A stretch of DNA of 53,927 nt from Alphaproteobacteria bacterium UBA2966 (lineage in GTDB: Bacteria; Pseudomonadota; Alphaproteobacteria; UBA2966). The notes under the pieces were generated by a model. That model did not search any database. It had not been told where the DNA came from and saw only the letters and a list, made by a program, of their open reading frames with translations. Positions within the stretch are counted from its first letter, which is position 1, and every line of letters starts with the position of its first letter. The stretch lies in assembly GCA_002348365.1 (NCBI GenBank), contig DEBC01000098.1, positions 89,055-142,981 of the forward strand, in the 5' to 3' direction. Shown piece after piece: positions 44,180-53,635 of this stretch. The translations under genes and the position numbers were made by a program.

Positions 44180-46213
44180 TTGGCTGCAAACACTTTCTCC
44201 GTAGGCGTCGACGTGGGCGGCACATTCACGGATGTCGTGCTGTTCGATCATGCGGAACGGCGCGCCATCGTGGCCAAGGTTCCATCCGACCCGAGCAACC
44301 AGTCGATCGCGTTCATGAACGCCTTGACCAAAGTCGGGACCAAGCTGAACGACGTTCAGCGCGTCCTGCATGGCACCACCGTGGCAACGAACGCAATCCT
44401 CGAGGGCAAAGGCAGCCGCGTGGCTCTGCTCACGACCGAGGGATTCCGCGACATCATCGAAATCGGACGGGGCGAGCGCAGCAAGCTCTATGACCTCAAG
44501 CTCATCAAACTGCCACCCCTGGTCCCGCGCCCTGCCCGCTTCGAGGTTCCCGAACGCACCCAGGCCGACGGCACCATCGGCCGAGCAATCGATGCCGATG
44601 GCGTTCGTGCGGCACTGAAGGCCGTCGATCCCACGTCGTTCGATGCTTGGGCCGTGTGTTTCCTGCATGCCTACGCCAATCCAGCCAACGAGCAGGCTGC
44701 GGGCGCACTACTGGCGGAACTCGCCGGCGACACACCAATTTCGATCTCGTCGGCAGTGACCCCTGAGTATCGCGAATACGAGCGCTTCAGCACGACGGTG
44801 CTGAACGCGGCTGTGGCGCCCGTCATGAACCGGTATCTCGGTGCTGTCGAGGATCGCCTGGATGATTGCGGCTATCGTCATCCGCTACTGGTTATGCATT
44901 CGAGCGGCGGAGTCATGACGGCACGAGCCGCCCGACAACTTCCTGCGGCGACCATTTTGTCGGGCCCCGCAGGTGGCGTTGCCGGGGCGCGTGCTATTGC
45001 ACGCGATGCCGGTATTGGAAACATCATCACGTGCGACATGGGTGGCACCAGCACAGATGTCGCCCTGATCAAAGACGGCGAAATCCGCCACACAACAGAA
45101 GGCCGGATCGCCGGCTACCCCACTCGCATCCCGCAGGTAGACATTGTCACGGTGGGCGCCGGCGGCGGCAGCATTGCAAGCGTCACCGGAGAGACCCTGC
45201 GCGTAGGTCCCGAGAGCGCTGGCGCGCGTCCCGGCCCTGCCTGCTACGGCCACGGCGGCGTTGAGCCAACGGTCACGGATGCGAACCTTCTGCTAAATCG
45301 CCTCAACGGCGATGATCAGCTGTCAGGCGAAATCGCGCTTCATCCCGACCGAGCGGAGACCGCCGTCGATCGTCTCAAGGACGTATTCCCCGACTTGGAC
45401 ACCATCGGCCTGGCCGAGGGCATCGTTCATCTGGCGACGGTGAAGATGGCCGGGACGATCCGAGAGGTATCGGTCTACCGTGGGCACGATCCGCGTGATT
45501 TCGTACTTCTCGCCTATGGCGGAGCCGGACCCATGTTCGCTTCCGAACTCGCCAGCGAACTCGGCATGGCATCGGTACTGATTCCGCCACATCCTGGGAA
45601 CCTGTCGGCGCTGGGCCTTCTGGTTTCACCTTTGAAGCGCGACTTCGTGCGCACCCTGGTGCGCCGGCTCGACGCCATGGACTCGTCGGAACTCGCGGAT
45701 GCCTACCGTGACTTGCAGACTGACTGCGAGCGTGAATTCGAAGCCGATCAGCTTCCGAGCCAAGACCTCGAATACGAACGTTCCGTCGACGTGCGCTACA
45801 TCGGACAATCTTCAACCCTCAATCTTAAGTGCGAAACGGACCATCCGGACCCCGTGGCGCTCTCTGCGGAGTTCCACTCCGCCCACGAGATCGCCTTCAG
45901 CCATGCCGCAGCCGATGAGCCGGTGGAACTGGTCAACGTCCGCGTCTCCGCCATACTCCCTGTTGATCCACTGGATATCAGCGCGGAGGCGCCGACCGAC
46001 GGAAGTGCGAGTCCTTCCGGCACCCGCCCTGTCACCTTCCGTAGCAAATTGGTCGATTGCCCGGTCTACGCTCGCGATGCTCTGCCGGTTGGTACCGAAC
46101 TCGATGGGCCGCTGATCGTCGAAGAAACCGGGTCCACCTCCATTGTCTGGCCCTCGGACAAGCTGCGGGTCGACGAATGGGGTAATCTTCGCGTGGAAGT
46201 CGGAGAGAAATGA
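44180..46213 (+). CDS. hyuA: Hydantoinase/oxoprolinase subunit A (N-methylhydantoinase A)
   Basis: This protein of about 677 residues is the A subunit of the ATP-dependent hydantoinase/5-oxoprolinase/acetone-carboxylase-like family. The ASKHA-type ATP-binding fold is seen in FSVGVDVGGTFTDVVLFD, LHGTTVATNAILEGKG and NIITCDMGGTSTDVALIKDG. The family-specific VGAGGGSIASV, VGPESAGARPGPACYG and VLLAYGGAGPMFASELA follow. The TTG at 44180 is preferred, since AGGAG ends seven bases upstream; a GTG two codons earlier is too close to it. It is coupled to hyuB by an ATGA overlap. It probably opens a cyclic amide using ATP. Confidence 0.94.
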   Translation: MAANTFSVGVDVGGTFTDVVLFDHAERRAIVAKVPSDPSNQSIAFMNALTKVGTKLNDVQRVLHGTTVATNAILEGKGSRVALLTTEGFRDIIEIGRGERSKLYDLKLIKLPPLVPRPARFEVPERTQADGTIGRAIDADGVRAALKAVDPTSFDAWAVCFLHAYANPANEQAAGALLAELAGDTPISISSAVTPEYREYERFSTTVLNAAVAPVMNRYLGAVEDRLDDCGYRHPLLVMHSSGGVMTARAARQLPAATILSGPAGGVAGARAIARDAGIGNIITCDMGGTSTDVALIKDGEIRHTTEGRIAGYPTRIPQVDIVTVGAGGGSIASVTGETLRVGPESAGARPGPACYGHGGVEPTVTDANLLLNRLNGDDQLSGEIALHPDRAETAVDRLKDVFPDLDTIGLAEGIVHLATVKMAGTIREVSVYRGHDPRDFVLLAYGGAGPMFASELASELGMASVLIPPHPGNLSALGLLVSPLKRDFVRTLVRRLDAMDSSELADAYRDLQTDCEREFEADQLPSQDLEYERSVDVRYIGQSSTLNLKCETDHPDPVALSAEFHSAHEIAFSHAAADEPVELVNVRVSAILPVDPLDISAEAPTDGSASPSGTRPVTFRSKLVDCPVYARDALPVGTELDGPLIVEETGSTSIVWPSDKLRVDEWGNLRVEVGEK

Positions 46214-48276
46214 TCGAACTGGACCCCATCACCGTAGAAGTCGTCACCGAGCGGCTGATTGCCATTGTTCGCGAGATGCGTGCGACGATGATCCGCACCG
46301 CCTATTCGGTAACCATCAACGAGATGAAGGATTTCTCCTGCGCCCTATTCGACGGGATGGGCCGCCTGGTCGCCCAGTCACGCGAAGACCTGCCGGTGCA
46401 TGTTGTCCCAATGCCGTGGACCGTCGAAGCCATCCTCGAGACATATGCCGATGACGTGAACCCCGGCGACATCTTCCTCATGAACGATGCTTATCGGGGC
46501 GGGACGCACCTCAACGACGTGACCATGCTCTACCCTATTTTCGATGGCGATGACCTGGTCTTCTTCGCCGCCAACCGCTCGCATTGGGACGACGTCGGCG
46601 GGATGGTACCGGGCAGTATGTCCGGGCTGGCCACCGAGATCCTCCAGGAAGGCATGCGCATTCCGCCAATCCGTATCTACGACCAGGGCCGCCCGAACCA
46701 ACCGATCCTCGACCTGTTGTTCAACAACATGCGGGTACCGGAGAATCGTCAGGGAGATTTTCGCGCTATGCTGTCGACCTGTCGCGTCGCCGAACAGCGG
46801 GCTCAGGAAATCCTCGACCGGCACGGCCTGGAGAGCGTTATTGCCTGCGTTGATCGCAACATCGAGCGCACCGAGAGCCGGACACGCGAACATATCCGCA
46901 ACCTTCCCGGCGGCACCTACTACGCGGAAGATTATCTGGAATTTTACCACGACGGACTGTTCGATCCGGTGCTGCTGCGATTGGCCCTGGGTGTCGAAGA
47001 CGACACCATCCACATCGATTTTTCAGGTTCGTCCGAACAAGTCGCCGGTGTGGTCAATGCCTCGCTCGCTGTCAGCGCCGCAGGTGCCGTCATCGCCTTG
47101 AAGGCGTTCTTCGATCCTGAAGATCCGATCAATCAGGGCATCTTCGCTCCGCTGACCTTCACGGCGGCGCCCGGCACCGTGGTCAATGCCACCCCACCTG
47201 TACCCTGCGGCGCTCATGCTGAGATCCGTCGCCGCACGATTACATTGACCGCCGCAGCTTTGGCCGCCGCGATGCCCGAACGCATGGCCGGGGATATGCA
47301 GGGCACCTCGAACCACACGTTGATCGGGGGCGTCGACGACCGAACCGGTCGGAACTACGTCTTCTATGAAGTGCCCGTGGGCGGCTCCGGCGGCTTCCTC
47401 GAGCATGACGGTTCGTCCGTTTTCGGCACGGTGGACTGGGCCGACAATCAGCCGATCCTGCCGGCCGAGGCGATCGAAGTGCACTTCCCTCTCGAGGTCG
47501 TCCGTGAGGAAATATTGACGGATTCGTGTGGACACGGCCGACATCGCGGCGGCTTCGGGCTTCAGATGGAATTGAAAGCACTGAGCCGGCAAGCCACCTT
47601 CTCACTGGTTTCGGACCGCGCCATCGTGCCGCCCTTCGGTGTGCTCGGCGGCACCAGTGGTGCGCCCAATGCATACGGAATTCGGTCGAATGGCCAAGTC
47701 ACTCCGCTTTCGACGCCTGGAAAGGCCAGCGGAGTTCCCTTGTCACAGAACGACGTCGTTGTGGCCTGTACCGCGGGCGGCGGCGGCTATGGAGCCCCTC
47801 GCGAACGCGAGCCGAACCTGGTCGCCACGGACGTGACCGACGGGTTTCTCTCCCCCGACATTGCACGCGACCTCTACGGCGTCGCCATGACGGAATCCGG
47901 AGATGTCGATACGAAGGCGACAGAAAAATTGCGAGCAGAGCTGGCGGCCGACTGGCTGGATGTTTCGGTGGTCAGCGAGGACGAGTCCTGCGTCGGTGAT
48001 CTGGGTCGGCACCGAGTCTTTCGGGTTCATCCCACGGTCGCCAAAAAGATGGATCTCGGTGACGACGACCTGATCGAGGCGCTTGGTGCCGTGCCCGTAC
48101 CGTTACGCGGGTGGGTGCGAATCTCAAATGACATGCCGGCTGGCTCAGTTTCGCTCGACACCTGGGGACAACGTCAACTTCAAGCGGACGAGGGAAGCAC
48201 CGTGCATCTGCGACTACTGCGCCGCCGGACCGCCTCCGATCTGCCTCTGGCAAATGAGAGGTCGCGAAACCACTAG
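46210..48276 (+). CDS. hyuB: Hydantoinase/oxoprolinase subunit B (N-methylhydantoinase B)
   Basis: This 688-residue B subunit partners HyuA. Family hallmarks include VVTERLIAIVREMRATMIRT, DFSCALFDGMGRLVAQS, HVVPMPWTVEAIL, GDIFLMNDAYRGGTHLNDVT, SHWDDVGGMVPGSMSG and GHGRHRGGFGLQMELKA. The usual length is about 500-600; the extra C-terminal about 110 residues (SPDIARDLYGVAMTESGDVD onward, with a beta-type ending) look like the C-terminal part often attached to longer members. The ATG overlaps the hyuA stop by 4 bp. The stop overlaps the convergent LysE-family gene by 4 bp. Confidence 0.94.
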   Translation: MIELDPITVEVVTERLIAIVREMRATMIRTAYSVTINEMKDFSCALFDGMGRLVAQSREDLPVHVVPMPWTVEAILETYADDVNPGDIFLMNDAYRGGTHLNDVTMLYPIFDGDDLVFFAANRSHWDDVGGMVPGSMSGLATEILQEGMRIPPIRIYDQGRPNQPILDLLFNNMRVPENRQGDFRAMLSTCRVAEQRAQEILDRHGLESVIACVDRNIERTESRTREHIRNLPGGTYYAEDYLEFYHDGLFDPVLLRLALGVEDDTIHIDFSGSSEQVAGVVNASLAVSAAGAVIALKAFFDPEDPINQGIFAPLTFTAAPGTVVNATPPVPCGAHAEIRRRTITLTAAALAAAMPERMAGDMQGTSNHTLIGGVDDRTGRNYVFYEVPVGGSGGFLEHDGSSVFGTVDWADNQPILPAEAIEVHFPLEVVREEILTDSCGHGRHRGGFGLQMELKALSRQATFSLVSDRAIVPPFGVLGGTSGAPNAYGIRSNGQVTPLSTPGKASGVPLSQNDVVVACTAGGGGYGAPREREPNLVATDVTDGFLSPDIARDLYGVAMTESGDVDTKATEKLRAELAADWLDVSVVSEDESCVGDLGRHRVFRVHPTVAKKMDLGDDDLIEALGAVPVPLRGWVRISNDMPAGSVSLDTWGQRQLQADEGSTVHLRLLRRRTASDLPLANERSRNH

Positions 48277-48887
48277 CGCCTGACCAGCGCCAAACCGAGA
48301 CCAGCGCCTATCACGAGCGTACCAGAGATACGGTTTCGAACTTTTGCCGTCGCCGCCCCCGTCACATAGCGCCTGACATTCCCGGCCAGGACGGCGTAAC
48401 CCGCCGTCAGGACCGAAGCGATGACGAAAAATGTGACACACAGGATCAACAGCTGTTCCGTGATGTCGGCACCAACCCGGATGAACTGGGGAAAGAACGC
48501 CGCATAGAAAGCGAGGCTCTTGGGATTGGTGGCGGATACGACGAAACCCTGCCAGAACAGGCGGTGCCCACGCCCGGTTTGGGAGACCGCCGCATCGGAC
48601 TCCTCGTTCAAACGCCAGTACTGCACACCGACATAAATCAGGTAAGCAACGCCCAGCCAGCGAATGACTTCAAACCAGTCCGCCAGCACCAGCAGTAATG
48701 ATGTCATGCCGGCAGCAGTCACAATCAACTGAACAATGATTGCGGTCGAAGTGCCGGCTACCGTGATGAACGCCGCCCGCGTGCCGTGGGAGATGCTGTG
48801 GCCAATGGTCAGCATGACACTGGGGCCGGGCAGCAAAATCATGATCGTTGTGGCGATCACAAATGCGACGAAGGTGTCCAATTCCAC
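48273..48887 (-). CDS. LysE/RhtB-family amino acid exporter
   Basis: This 204-residue inner-membrane exporter has about six hydrophobic segments and the family's conserved elements: N-terminal VAFVIATTIMILLPGPSVML, GHSISHGTRAAFITVAGTS, WLGVAYLIYVGVQYW and SATNPKSLAFYAAFFPQFI. Family members export amino acids, homoserine lactones or similar small zwitterions. It is convergent with hyuB. Its own upstream region has two 16-base direct repeats 20 bp apart (48927-48962), a candidate regulator site. Confidence 0.92.
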   Translation of the reverse strand: MELDTFVAFVIATTIMILLPGPSVMLTIGHSISHGTRAAFITVAGTSTAIIVQLIVTAAGMTSLLLVLADWFEVIRWLGVAYLIYVGVQYWRLNEESDAAVSQTGRGHRLFWQGFVVSATNPKSLAFYAAFFPQFIRVGADITEQLLILCVTFFVIASVLTAGYAVLAGNVRRYVTGAATAKVRNRISGTLVIGAGLGLALVRR

Positions 48888-48926
48888 TACTTATCTCCTC
48901 TCGGAGCCAGGCATTTCGGCCTTAGT

Positions 48927-48962
48927 GATGAAATATTGTGCAGGTCGATGAAATATTGGGCA
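48927..48962. repeat. Tandem direct repeat, candidate operator of lysE-family gene
   Basis: gatgaaatattgtgca (48927-48942) recurs as gatgaaatattgggca (48947-48962), 15 of 16 bases identical, with a period of 20 bp. That places both copies on almost the same face of the helix. The array lies 40-75 bp upstream of the exporter's start codon, where activator or repressor sites are expected, and is on the other side about 190 bp from the glnB start. Confidence 0.6.
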
Positions 48963-49034
48963 ATTCTGTTGCGCACCTGATTTCGAAACTCCCCGTTTTC
49001 TGCGATTCCTGTATCTGCGAAGCCGCGCACAATC

Positions 49035-49050
49035 TGGCATGCGACGTGCA
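49035..49050 (+). promoter_or_regulatory. Sigma-54 promoter of glnB-glnA
   Basis: TGGCATGCGACGTGCA contains the invariant GG (49036-49037), exactly ten bases, then GC (49048-49049), the -24/-12 pattern of RpoN promoters. It lies 104 bp upstream of the glnB ATG. glnB-glnA operons in alphaproteobacteria are classically NtrC/sigma-54 controlled, so nitrogen-limitation induction is expected. Confidence 0.8.
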
Positions 49051-49153
49051 ATTGCTGTTGAGGGAAGCCGCGTCTCGGTGATGGGGGTCAACTGACCATT
49101 CAAATGAAATTCGCCCAAACGTATCTGTCGCAGCAACTTCGAGAGCCGTCGTC

Positions 49154-49492
49154 ATGAAGAAGATCGAAGCTGTCATCAAGCCCTTCAAGCTGGATGAGGT
49201 CAAGGATGCCCTCCACGAAATCGGCCTAAAGGGAATTACGGTGACGGAAGCCAAGGGATTTGGGCGTCAGAAGGGTCATACCGAGCTCTATCGGGGCGCC
49301 GAGTACGTCGTCGATTTCTTGCCGAAAGTGAAGATCGAAATCGTGCTCGAAGACAACATGCTCGAGCGTGCTGTCGAAGCCATACGCCAGGCCGCACATA
49401 CCGGCCGGATCGGCGATGGCAAGATCTTCGTATCGACCATTGAAGAGGCCATCCGAATACGAACGGGGGAAACCGGCGCCGAAGCAATCTGA
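49154..49492 (+). CDS. glnB: Nitrogen regulatory protein P-II
   Basis: This 112-residue P-II trimeric signal protein senses 2-oxoglutarate and ATP/ADP and controls glutamine synthetase adenylylation and NtrB. The start MKKIEAVIKPFKLDEVKDAL is canonical. The T-loop GRQKGHTELYRGAEYVVDFLPK carries Tyr51, the uridylylation site, and the B and C loops (HTGRIGDGKIFV, IRTGETG) are intact. It precedes glnA by 53 bp on the same strand behind a sigma-54 promoter. The surroundings match GlnB rather than GlnK, which is normally next to amtB. Confidence 0.97.
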   Translation: MKKIEAVIKPFKLDEVKDALHEIGLKGITVTEAKGFGRQKGHTELYRGAEYVVDFLPKVKIEIVLEDNMLERAVEAIRQAAHTGRIGDGKIFVSTIEEAIRIRTGETGAEAI

Positions 49493-49545
49493 CGCCACTC
49501 CCATGGTTTGCAACTGACACAGCAGGGAAAACAGAAAGGGCAATC

Positions 49546-50955
49546 ATGTCTGACGCAAATTCCGTCCTCAAATTGATCAAAGACAACGACGTCAAGTACG
49601 TCGATCTCCGCTTCACCGACCCGCGCGGAAAATGGCAACACCTGGCCATGGACGTGAACGTTGTCGACGAAGACATGTTCGCCGATGGGGTCATGTTTGA
49701 CGGCTCATCCATCGCAGGCTGGAAAGACATCAGCGAGTCCGACATGACGCTGATGCCGGATCCCGATACAGCGACCATGGATCCCTTCTCCGCCCAGAAC
49801 TCACTGATCGTCTTCTGTGACGTGATTGAGCCATCCACGGGTGAAGCCTACTCCCGCGACCCGCGTTCGGCCGCAAAACGAGCCGAAACCTATCTCAGTT
49901 TTGCGGGGATCGGTGACCGCGCCATGTTTGGTCCGGAAGCCGAGTTCTTTGTATTCGACGACGTCCGCTTCAATGTGGGCATGAACAGCAGTTCCTACTC
50001 GATCGATCAGGAAGAAGGCCCTTATAACAGCCAGCGTCAGTTTGAAGGCGGCAACATCGGACACCGCCCGGCCGCCAAAGGCGGCTATTTTCCGGTCCCT
50101 CCCGTCGATTCCATGAGCGATCTGCGTGCCGAAATGGTCACGATCATGGCTGAGATGGGGTTGAAGACCGAAAAGCACCATCACGAAGTGGCACCATCCC
50201 AGAATGAACTGGGCATCCGCGGCGGAGACCTCGTGCGCACGGCCGACATGATGCAGATCTACAAGTATGTCGTGCACAACGTGGCGCATTCCTACGGAAA
50301 ATCCGCCACCTTCATGCCGAAACCGGTCATGGAGGACAACGGATCCGGCATGCATTGCCACCAGTCTATTTGGAAGGGTGACGACAACATCTTTGCCGGC
50401 ACCGGCTATGCAGATCTCTCGGAGAACGCGCTCTACTACATCGGCGGCATCATGAAGCATGCCAGAGCCATCAACGCCTTCACCAATCCTAGTACCAACA
50501 GCTACAAGCGGTTGGTGCCGGGCTTCGAGGCCCCGGTGCTGCTCGCCTACTCTGCACGCAACCGTTCAGCGTCGTGCCGCATTCCCTTTGCCACCAGCCC
50601 CGGCGGCAAACGCGTGGAAGTTCGCTTCCCCGATCCTGCCGCCAACCCATATCTTGCATTCGCGGCGATGTTGATGGCTGGCATCGACGGCATCGAGAAC
50701 AAGATCAATCCGGGTGATCCGATGGACAAGAACCTCTATGACCTGCCGCCGGAGGAACTGCAGGATGTTCCGACCGTTTGCGGATCGCTCCGTCAGGCCC
50801 TGGAGTGCCTCGATGAAGATCGCGATTTCCTGAAGAAGGGAGACGTGTTCACCGACGACATCATCGAGGGCTACATGGAACTGAAATGGGACGAGGTTCA
50901 TGCCTTCGAGCAGACCACCCACCCGATTGAATTTGCCTTGTATTACAGTGTGTAA
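49546..50955 (+). CDS. glnA: Glutamine synthetase type I
   Basis: This 469-residue dodecameric glutamine synthetase makes glutamine from glutamate, ammonia and ATP, the main ammonium assimilation step. It has the N-terminal FTDPRGKWQH and MFDGSSIAGWK, the catalytic NENGSGMHCHQS region seen as EDNGSGMHCHQSIW, and the ATP-binding KPSTNSY-like NPSTNSYKRLVPGFEAP. The adenylylation site is the tyrosine in NLYDLPPEE, near residue 398. It is co-oriented with glnB, 53 bp apart, and is followed by a strong GC hairpin terminator. Activity is expected to be tuned by GlnE and P-II. Confidence 0.98.
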   Translation: MSDANSVLKLIKDNDVKYVDLRFTDPRGKWQHLAMDVNVVDEDMFADGVMFDGSSIAGWKDISESDMTLMPDPDTATMDPFSAQNSLIVFCDVIEPSTGEAYSRDPRSAAKRAETYLSFAGIGDRAMFGPEAEFFVFDDVRFNVGMNSSSYSIDQEEGPYNSQRQFEGGNIGHRPAAKGGYFPVPPVDSMSDLRAEMVTIMAEMGLKTEKHHHEVAPSQNELGIRGGDLVRTADMMQIYKYVVHNVAHSYGKSATFMPKPVMEDNGSGMHCHQSIWKGDDNIFAGTGYADLSENALYYIGGIMKHARAINAFTNPSTNSYKRLVPGFEAPVLLAYSARNRSASCRIPFATSPGGKRVEVRFPDPAANPYLAFAAMLMAGIDGIENKINPGDPMDKNLYDLPPEELQDVPTVCGSLRQALECLDEDRDFLKKGDVFTDDIIEGYMELKWDEVHAFEQTTHPIEFALYYSV

Positions 50956-50984
50956 TACGAATATCTAATAATTTAGACTAAGTT

Positions 50985-51014
50985 GGGGCCGGGCCATCAG
51001 ACCGGCCCCATTTC
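50985..51014. terminator. Bidirectional intrinsic terminator after glnA and yciA
   Basis: GGGGCCGG (50985-50992) and CCGGCCCC (51002-51009) form a perfect 8-bp stem with a 9-nt loop, followed by ATTTCTT on the plus strand. It sits 29 bp after the glnA stop and just beyond the stop of the convergent thioesterase gene, so it can end both transcripts, more strongly for glnA. Confidence 0.85.
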
Positions 51015-51389
51015 TTATGTCGCGTCGACTGGACGCGGCTGTCCGGAGTCGTCTATGGCGACGTAGACGAAGGTGCCTTCTGTCACTGAAATCTCTTCGG
51101 CAACCACGCGGCGGCGCACGATCGTTTCGAGATGCACCGTGATGGATGTGCGGCCCATGCGCGTGACCTCACCGTAAATGCTGACGATGTCGCCGACCGC
51201 GATGGGGCGTTTGAACGTCATGGCATCGATGGCAACCGTGGCCACGCGCCCTTTGGAACGCCTTGCAGCGATGGTGCCGCCCGCTATATCCATTTGGGAA
51301 AGCACCCAACCGCCAAAGATATCACCATTCGAATTGGCGTCGGACGGCATGGGCACAGTGCGAATGGCGGGATCGGATTGCTGGGACAA
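51015..51389 (-). CDS. yciA: YciA-type acyl-CoA thioesterase (hotdog fold)
   Basis: This 124-residue hotdog thioesterase hydrolyses acyl-CoAs. Signature segments are RTVPMPSDANSNGDIFGGWVLSQMD with the catalytic Asp, AGGTIAARRSKGRVATVAID, and FKRPIAVGDIVSIYGEVTRMGRTSI. I use a TTG at 51389 (MSQQSDPAIRTV...), because GGGGAGGA lies about 9 bases upstream and the length fits. The open frame extends 82 codons further upstream, but that part lies in the divergent promoter region with parE and is not family-like. It shares a terminator with glnA. Confidence 0.93.
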   Translation of the reverse strand: MSQQSDPAIRTVPMPSDANSNGDIFGGWVLSQMDIAGGTIAARRSKGRVATVAIDAMTFKRPIAVGDIVSIYGEVTRMGRTSITVHLETIVRRRVVAEEISVTEGTFVYVAIDDSGQPRPVDAT

Positions 51390-51507
51390 TTGAGCGTTCC
51401 TCCCCGGAAATGCCAAAATGTAGCTAGATGTCGTTGTTGCTGAGAAAAACCATACCGTATAGTGTGCCGCCGCGACCACAAGTAAAGTCTTGGTGGAGAC
51501 GCTTAGG

Positions 51508-53499
51508 ATGTCCTTGGCAATGAACGATTTATTTGAGAACAGCCGCAAACGCCCCAAAAAGGGCGACGGAAAGTATTCGGCCAAGGACATCGAGGTACTC
51601 GAGGGCTTGGAGCCCGTTCGCCGGCGACCGGGCATGTACGTGGGCGGAACCGACGAGGCCGGTCTGCATCACCTGGCTGCCGAAGTCATTGACAATGCCA
51701 TGGACGAAGCGGTTGCCGGACACGCCAGCCGCATATCGGTCAGCCTTAGCGCCGACGGCTCATTGACGGTTGAGGACAACGGTCGAGGTATCCCCGTAGA
51801 CCCGCACCCCAAGTTCAAGAACAAGTCCGCCCTGGAAGTCATACTGACAACACTGCATTCGGGCGGAAAATTCAGCGACAAGGTCTACCATACCGCCGGC
51901 GGGCTTCATGGTGTGGGCATTTCCGTCGTCAATGCACTTTCGGATCATTTTGAGGTAGAGGTCGCGCGCGATCGCCAGATCTGGACGCAACGGTATTCCC
52001 AGGGAAAACCCAAGACCAAGCTCAAGAACAGCGGCAAATCGAGCAATCGGCGCGGCACGCGCATCGTGTTCAATCCCGACCCCGAGATCTTTGGCTCCAA
52101 ATCATCATTGAAAGCTTCTGAGCTTTACCGAATGGCGCGCTCTAAGGCCTTTGTTTACGGGGGCGTCGAAATCGACTGGTCCTGCGACGAATCCTTGATC
52201 AAGAGCAAGAACGACACGCCGGCCAGCGAGAAGCTTCATTTTCCCGGCGGTATCGCCGACTACCTGTCCATGATGACCGACGAGTCGGATCTGGTGACGG
52301 AAGCGTCGTTTGCTGGTCGCGTGGCCATGGATTCTCGAGGCGGACGAATAGAGTGGGCAATCACCTGGCTCTCTAGTGGCGATCCGTTCCTGAGTTCATA
52401 CTGCAATACCGTTCCGACACCCGAGGGCGGAACCCACGAGGCCGGCCTGCGCGCCGCCATGACCAAGGCACTTCGCGATTACGGCGAGCGAATCAATAAT
52501 CGACGGGCCAGTCAGATAACCGCGGACGATGTACTGGGCTCCCTGGCAGGCGTTCTTTCCGTGTTTATCCCAGATCCCCAGTTTCACGGCCAAACAAAGC
52601 AGAAGCTGGCCAGTCCCAAGGCCCAGAAGTTGGTTGAGTCAGTGCTTCGGGATCATTTCGATCACTGGCTGTCGGGTGCTCCGGATGCGGCCAAGGTTCT
52701 GCTCGAGTTCATAGTGGAGCGCGCCGAGGAGCGACTGCGGCGACGCCAGGAAAGGGACCTTTCGCGCAAGTCGGCGGGTCGTCGCGCTCGACTACCTGGC
52801 AAGCTGACGGACTGTACTCGAGTGGGGCAGGCGGAAACCGAGTTGTTCATTGTTGAGGGCGATTCGGCTGGCGGATCGGCGAAACAGGCGCGGGATCGCG
52901 TCACCCAAGCCGTTCTACCGTTGCGAGGAAAAATTCTAAATGTGGCCAGCGCCGGTCGCGACAAACTCCACGCAAACCAGGAACTGTCCGATTTGATGCT
53001 CGCAATTGGGTGCGGCATTCGTGAGGCATACGACGAAGAAAAGCTGCGTTACGACAAAGTCATCATCATGACCGATGCGGACGTCGATGGCGCACATATT
53101 GCCTCGCTTCTCATGACGTTCTTCTACCGCGAAATGCCTACGCTTCTGGAAAACGGCCATCTTTATCTGGCTGTGCCGCCGCTTTATCGGCTGAGCCAGG
53201 GCGGAAAAACAATGTACGCAAGAGATGATGCACACAGGGAACAACTGCTAGCCGACGAGTTTGATGGTCGCGGCAAAGTAGAGATCAGCCGGTTCAAGGG
53301 ATTGGGGGAGATGCCTGCCGCACAGTTGAAAGACACGACAATGGCACCTGGCAAGAGAACATTGCTGAGGGTCACGGTACCCGAGACTGAAGACAAGGGA
53401 ACCAATCGCCTGGTGGAACAACTGATGGGCAAGAAACCCGAACTCCGCCTGGCGTTCATCCAAGAGCGAGCCGCTCAGGTTGAGGACCTCGACATTTAA
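51508..53499 (+). CDS. parE: DNA topoisomerase IV subunit B
   Basis: This 663-residue ATPase subunit of topoisomerase IV decatenates daughter chromosomes. The GHKL ATPase domain has EVIDNAMDEAVAG, VEDNGRGIPVDPHP and GGLHGVGISVVNALS. The transducer and the TOPRIM domain follow, with FIVEGDSAGGSAKQARDR and IMTDADVDGAHIASLL. The C-terminal metal and cleavage-core region ends RFKGLGEMPAAQLKDTTM. Its length and the downstream RFKGLGEM suffix fit ParE rather than GyrB, which is usually longer in alphaproteobacteria. ATG 51508 has GGAG nine bases upstream; ATG 51520 is a possible alternative start. Confidence 0.95.
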   Translation: MSLAMNDLFENSRKRPKKGDGKYSAKDIEVLEGLEPVRRRPGMYVGGTDEAGLHHLAAEVIDNAMDEAVAGHASRISVSLSADGSLTVEDNGRGIPVDPHPKFKNKSALEVILTTLHSGGKFSDKVYHTAGGLHGVGISVVNALSDHFEVEVARDRQIWTQRYSQGKPKTKLKNSGKSSNRRGTRIVFNPDPEIFGSKSSLKASELYRMARSKAFVYGGVEIDWSCDESLIKSKNDTPASEKLHFPGGIADYLSMMTDESDLVTEASFAGRVAMDSRGGRIEWAITWLSSGDPFLSSYCNTVPTPEGGTHEAGLRAAMTKALRDYGERINNRRASQITADDVLGSLAGVLSVFIPDPQFHGQTKQKLASPKAQKLVESVLRDHFDHWLSGAPDAAKVLLEFIVERAEERLRRRQERDLSRKSAGRRARLPGKLTDCTRVGQAETELFIVEGDSAGGSAKQARDRVTQAVLPLRGKILNVASAGRDKLHANQELSDLMLAIGCGIREAYDEEKLRYDKVIIMTDADVDGAHIASLLMTFFYREMPTLLENGHLYLAVPPLYRLSQGGKTMYARDDAHREQLLADEFDGRGKVEISRFKGLGEMPAAQLKDTTMAPGKRTLLRVTVPETEDKGTNRLVEQLMGKKPELRLAFIQERAAQVEDLDI

Positions 53500-53635
53500 A
53501 TCGCTGCTCGTACACGGCCCGGCTTTCAGATCTGATTCAGCTGAACGGATTCTCCAGTCATCCGGTTTGTGGACCCTTGCCTCACCTGCTATGAGAAAAT
53601 CCGTGAAAATCTGGCAGAGAATAGGGAGGGAAGTC

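Noticed and set aside
43712..44668. 318-residue minus-strand open frame over amidase and hyuA
   Set aside because: It spans two real convergent-strand genes and shows no domain, so it is a composition artefact.
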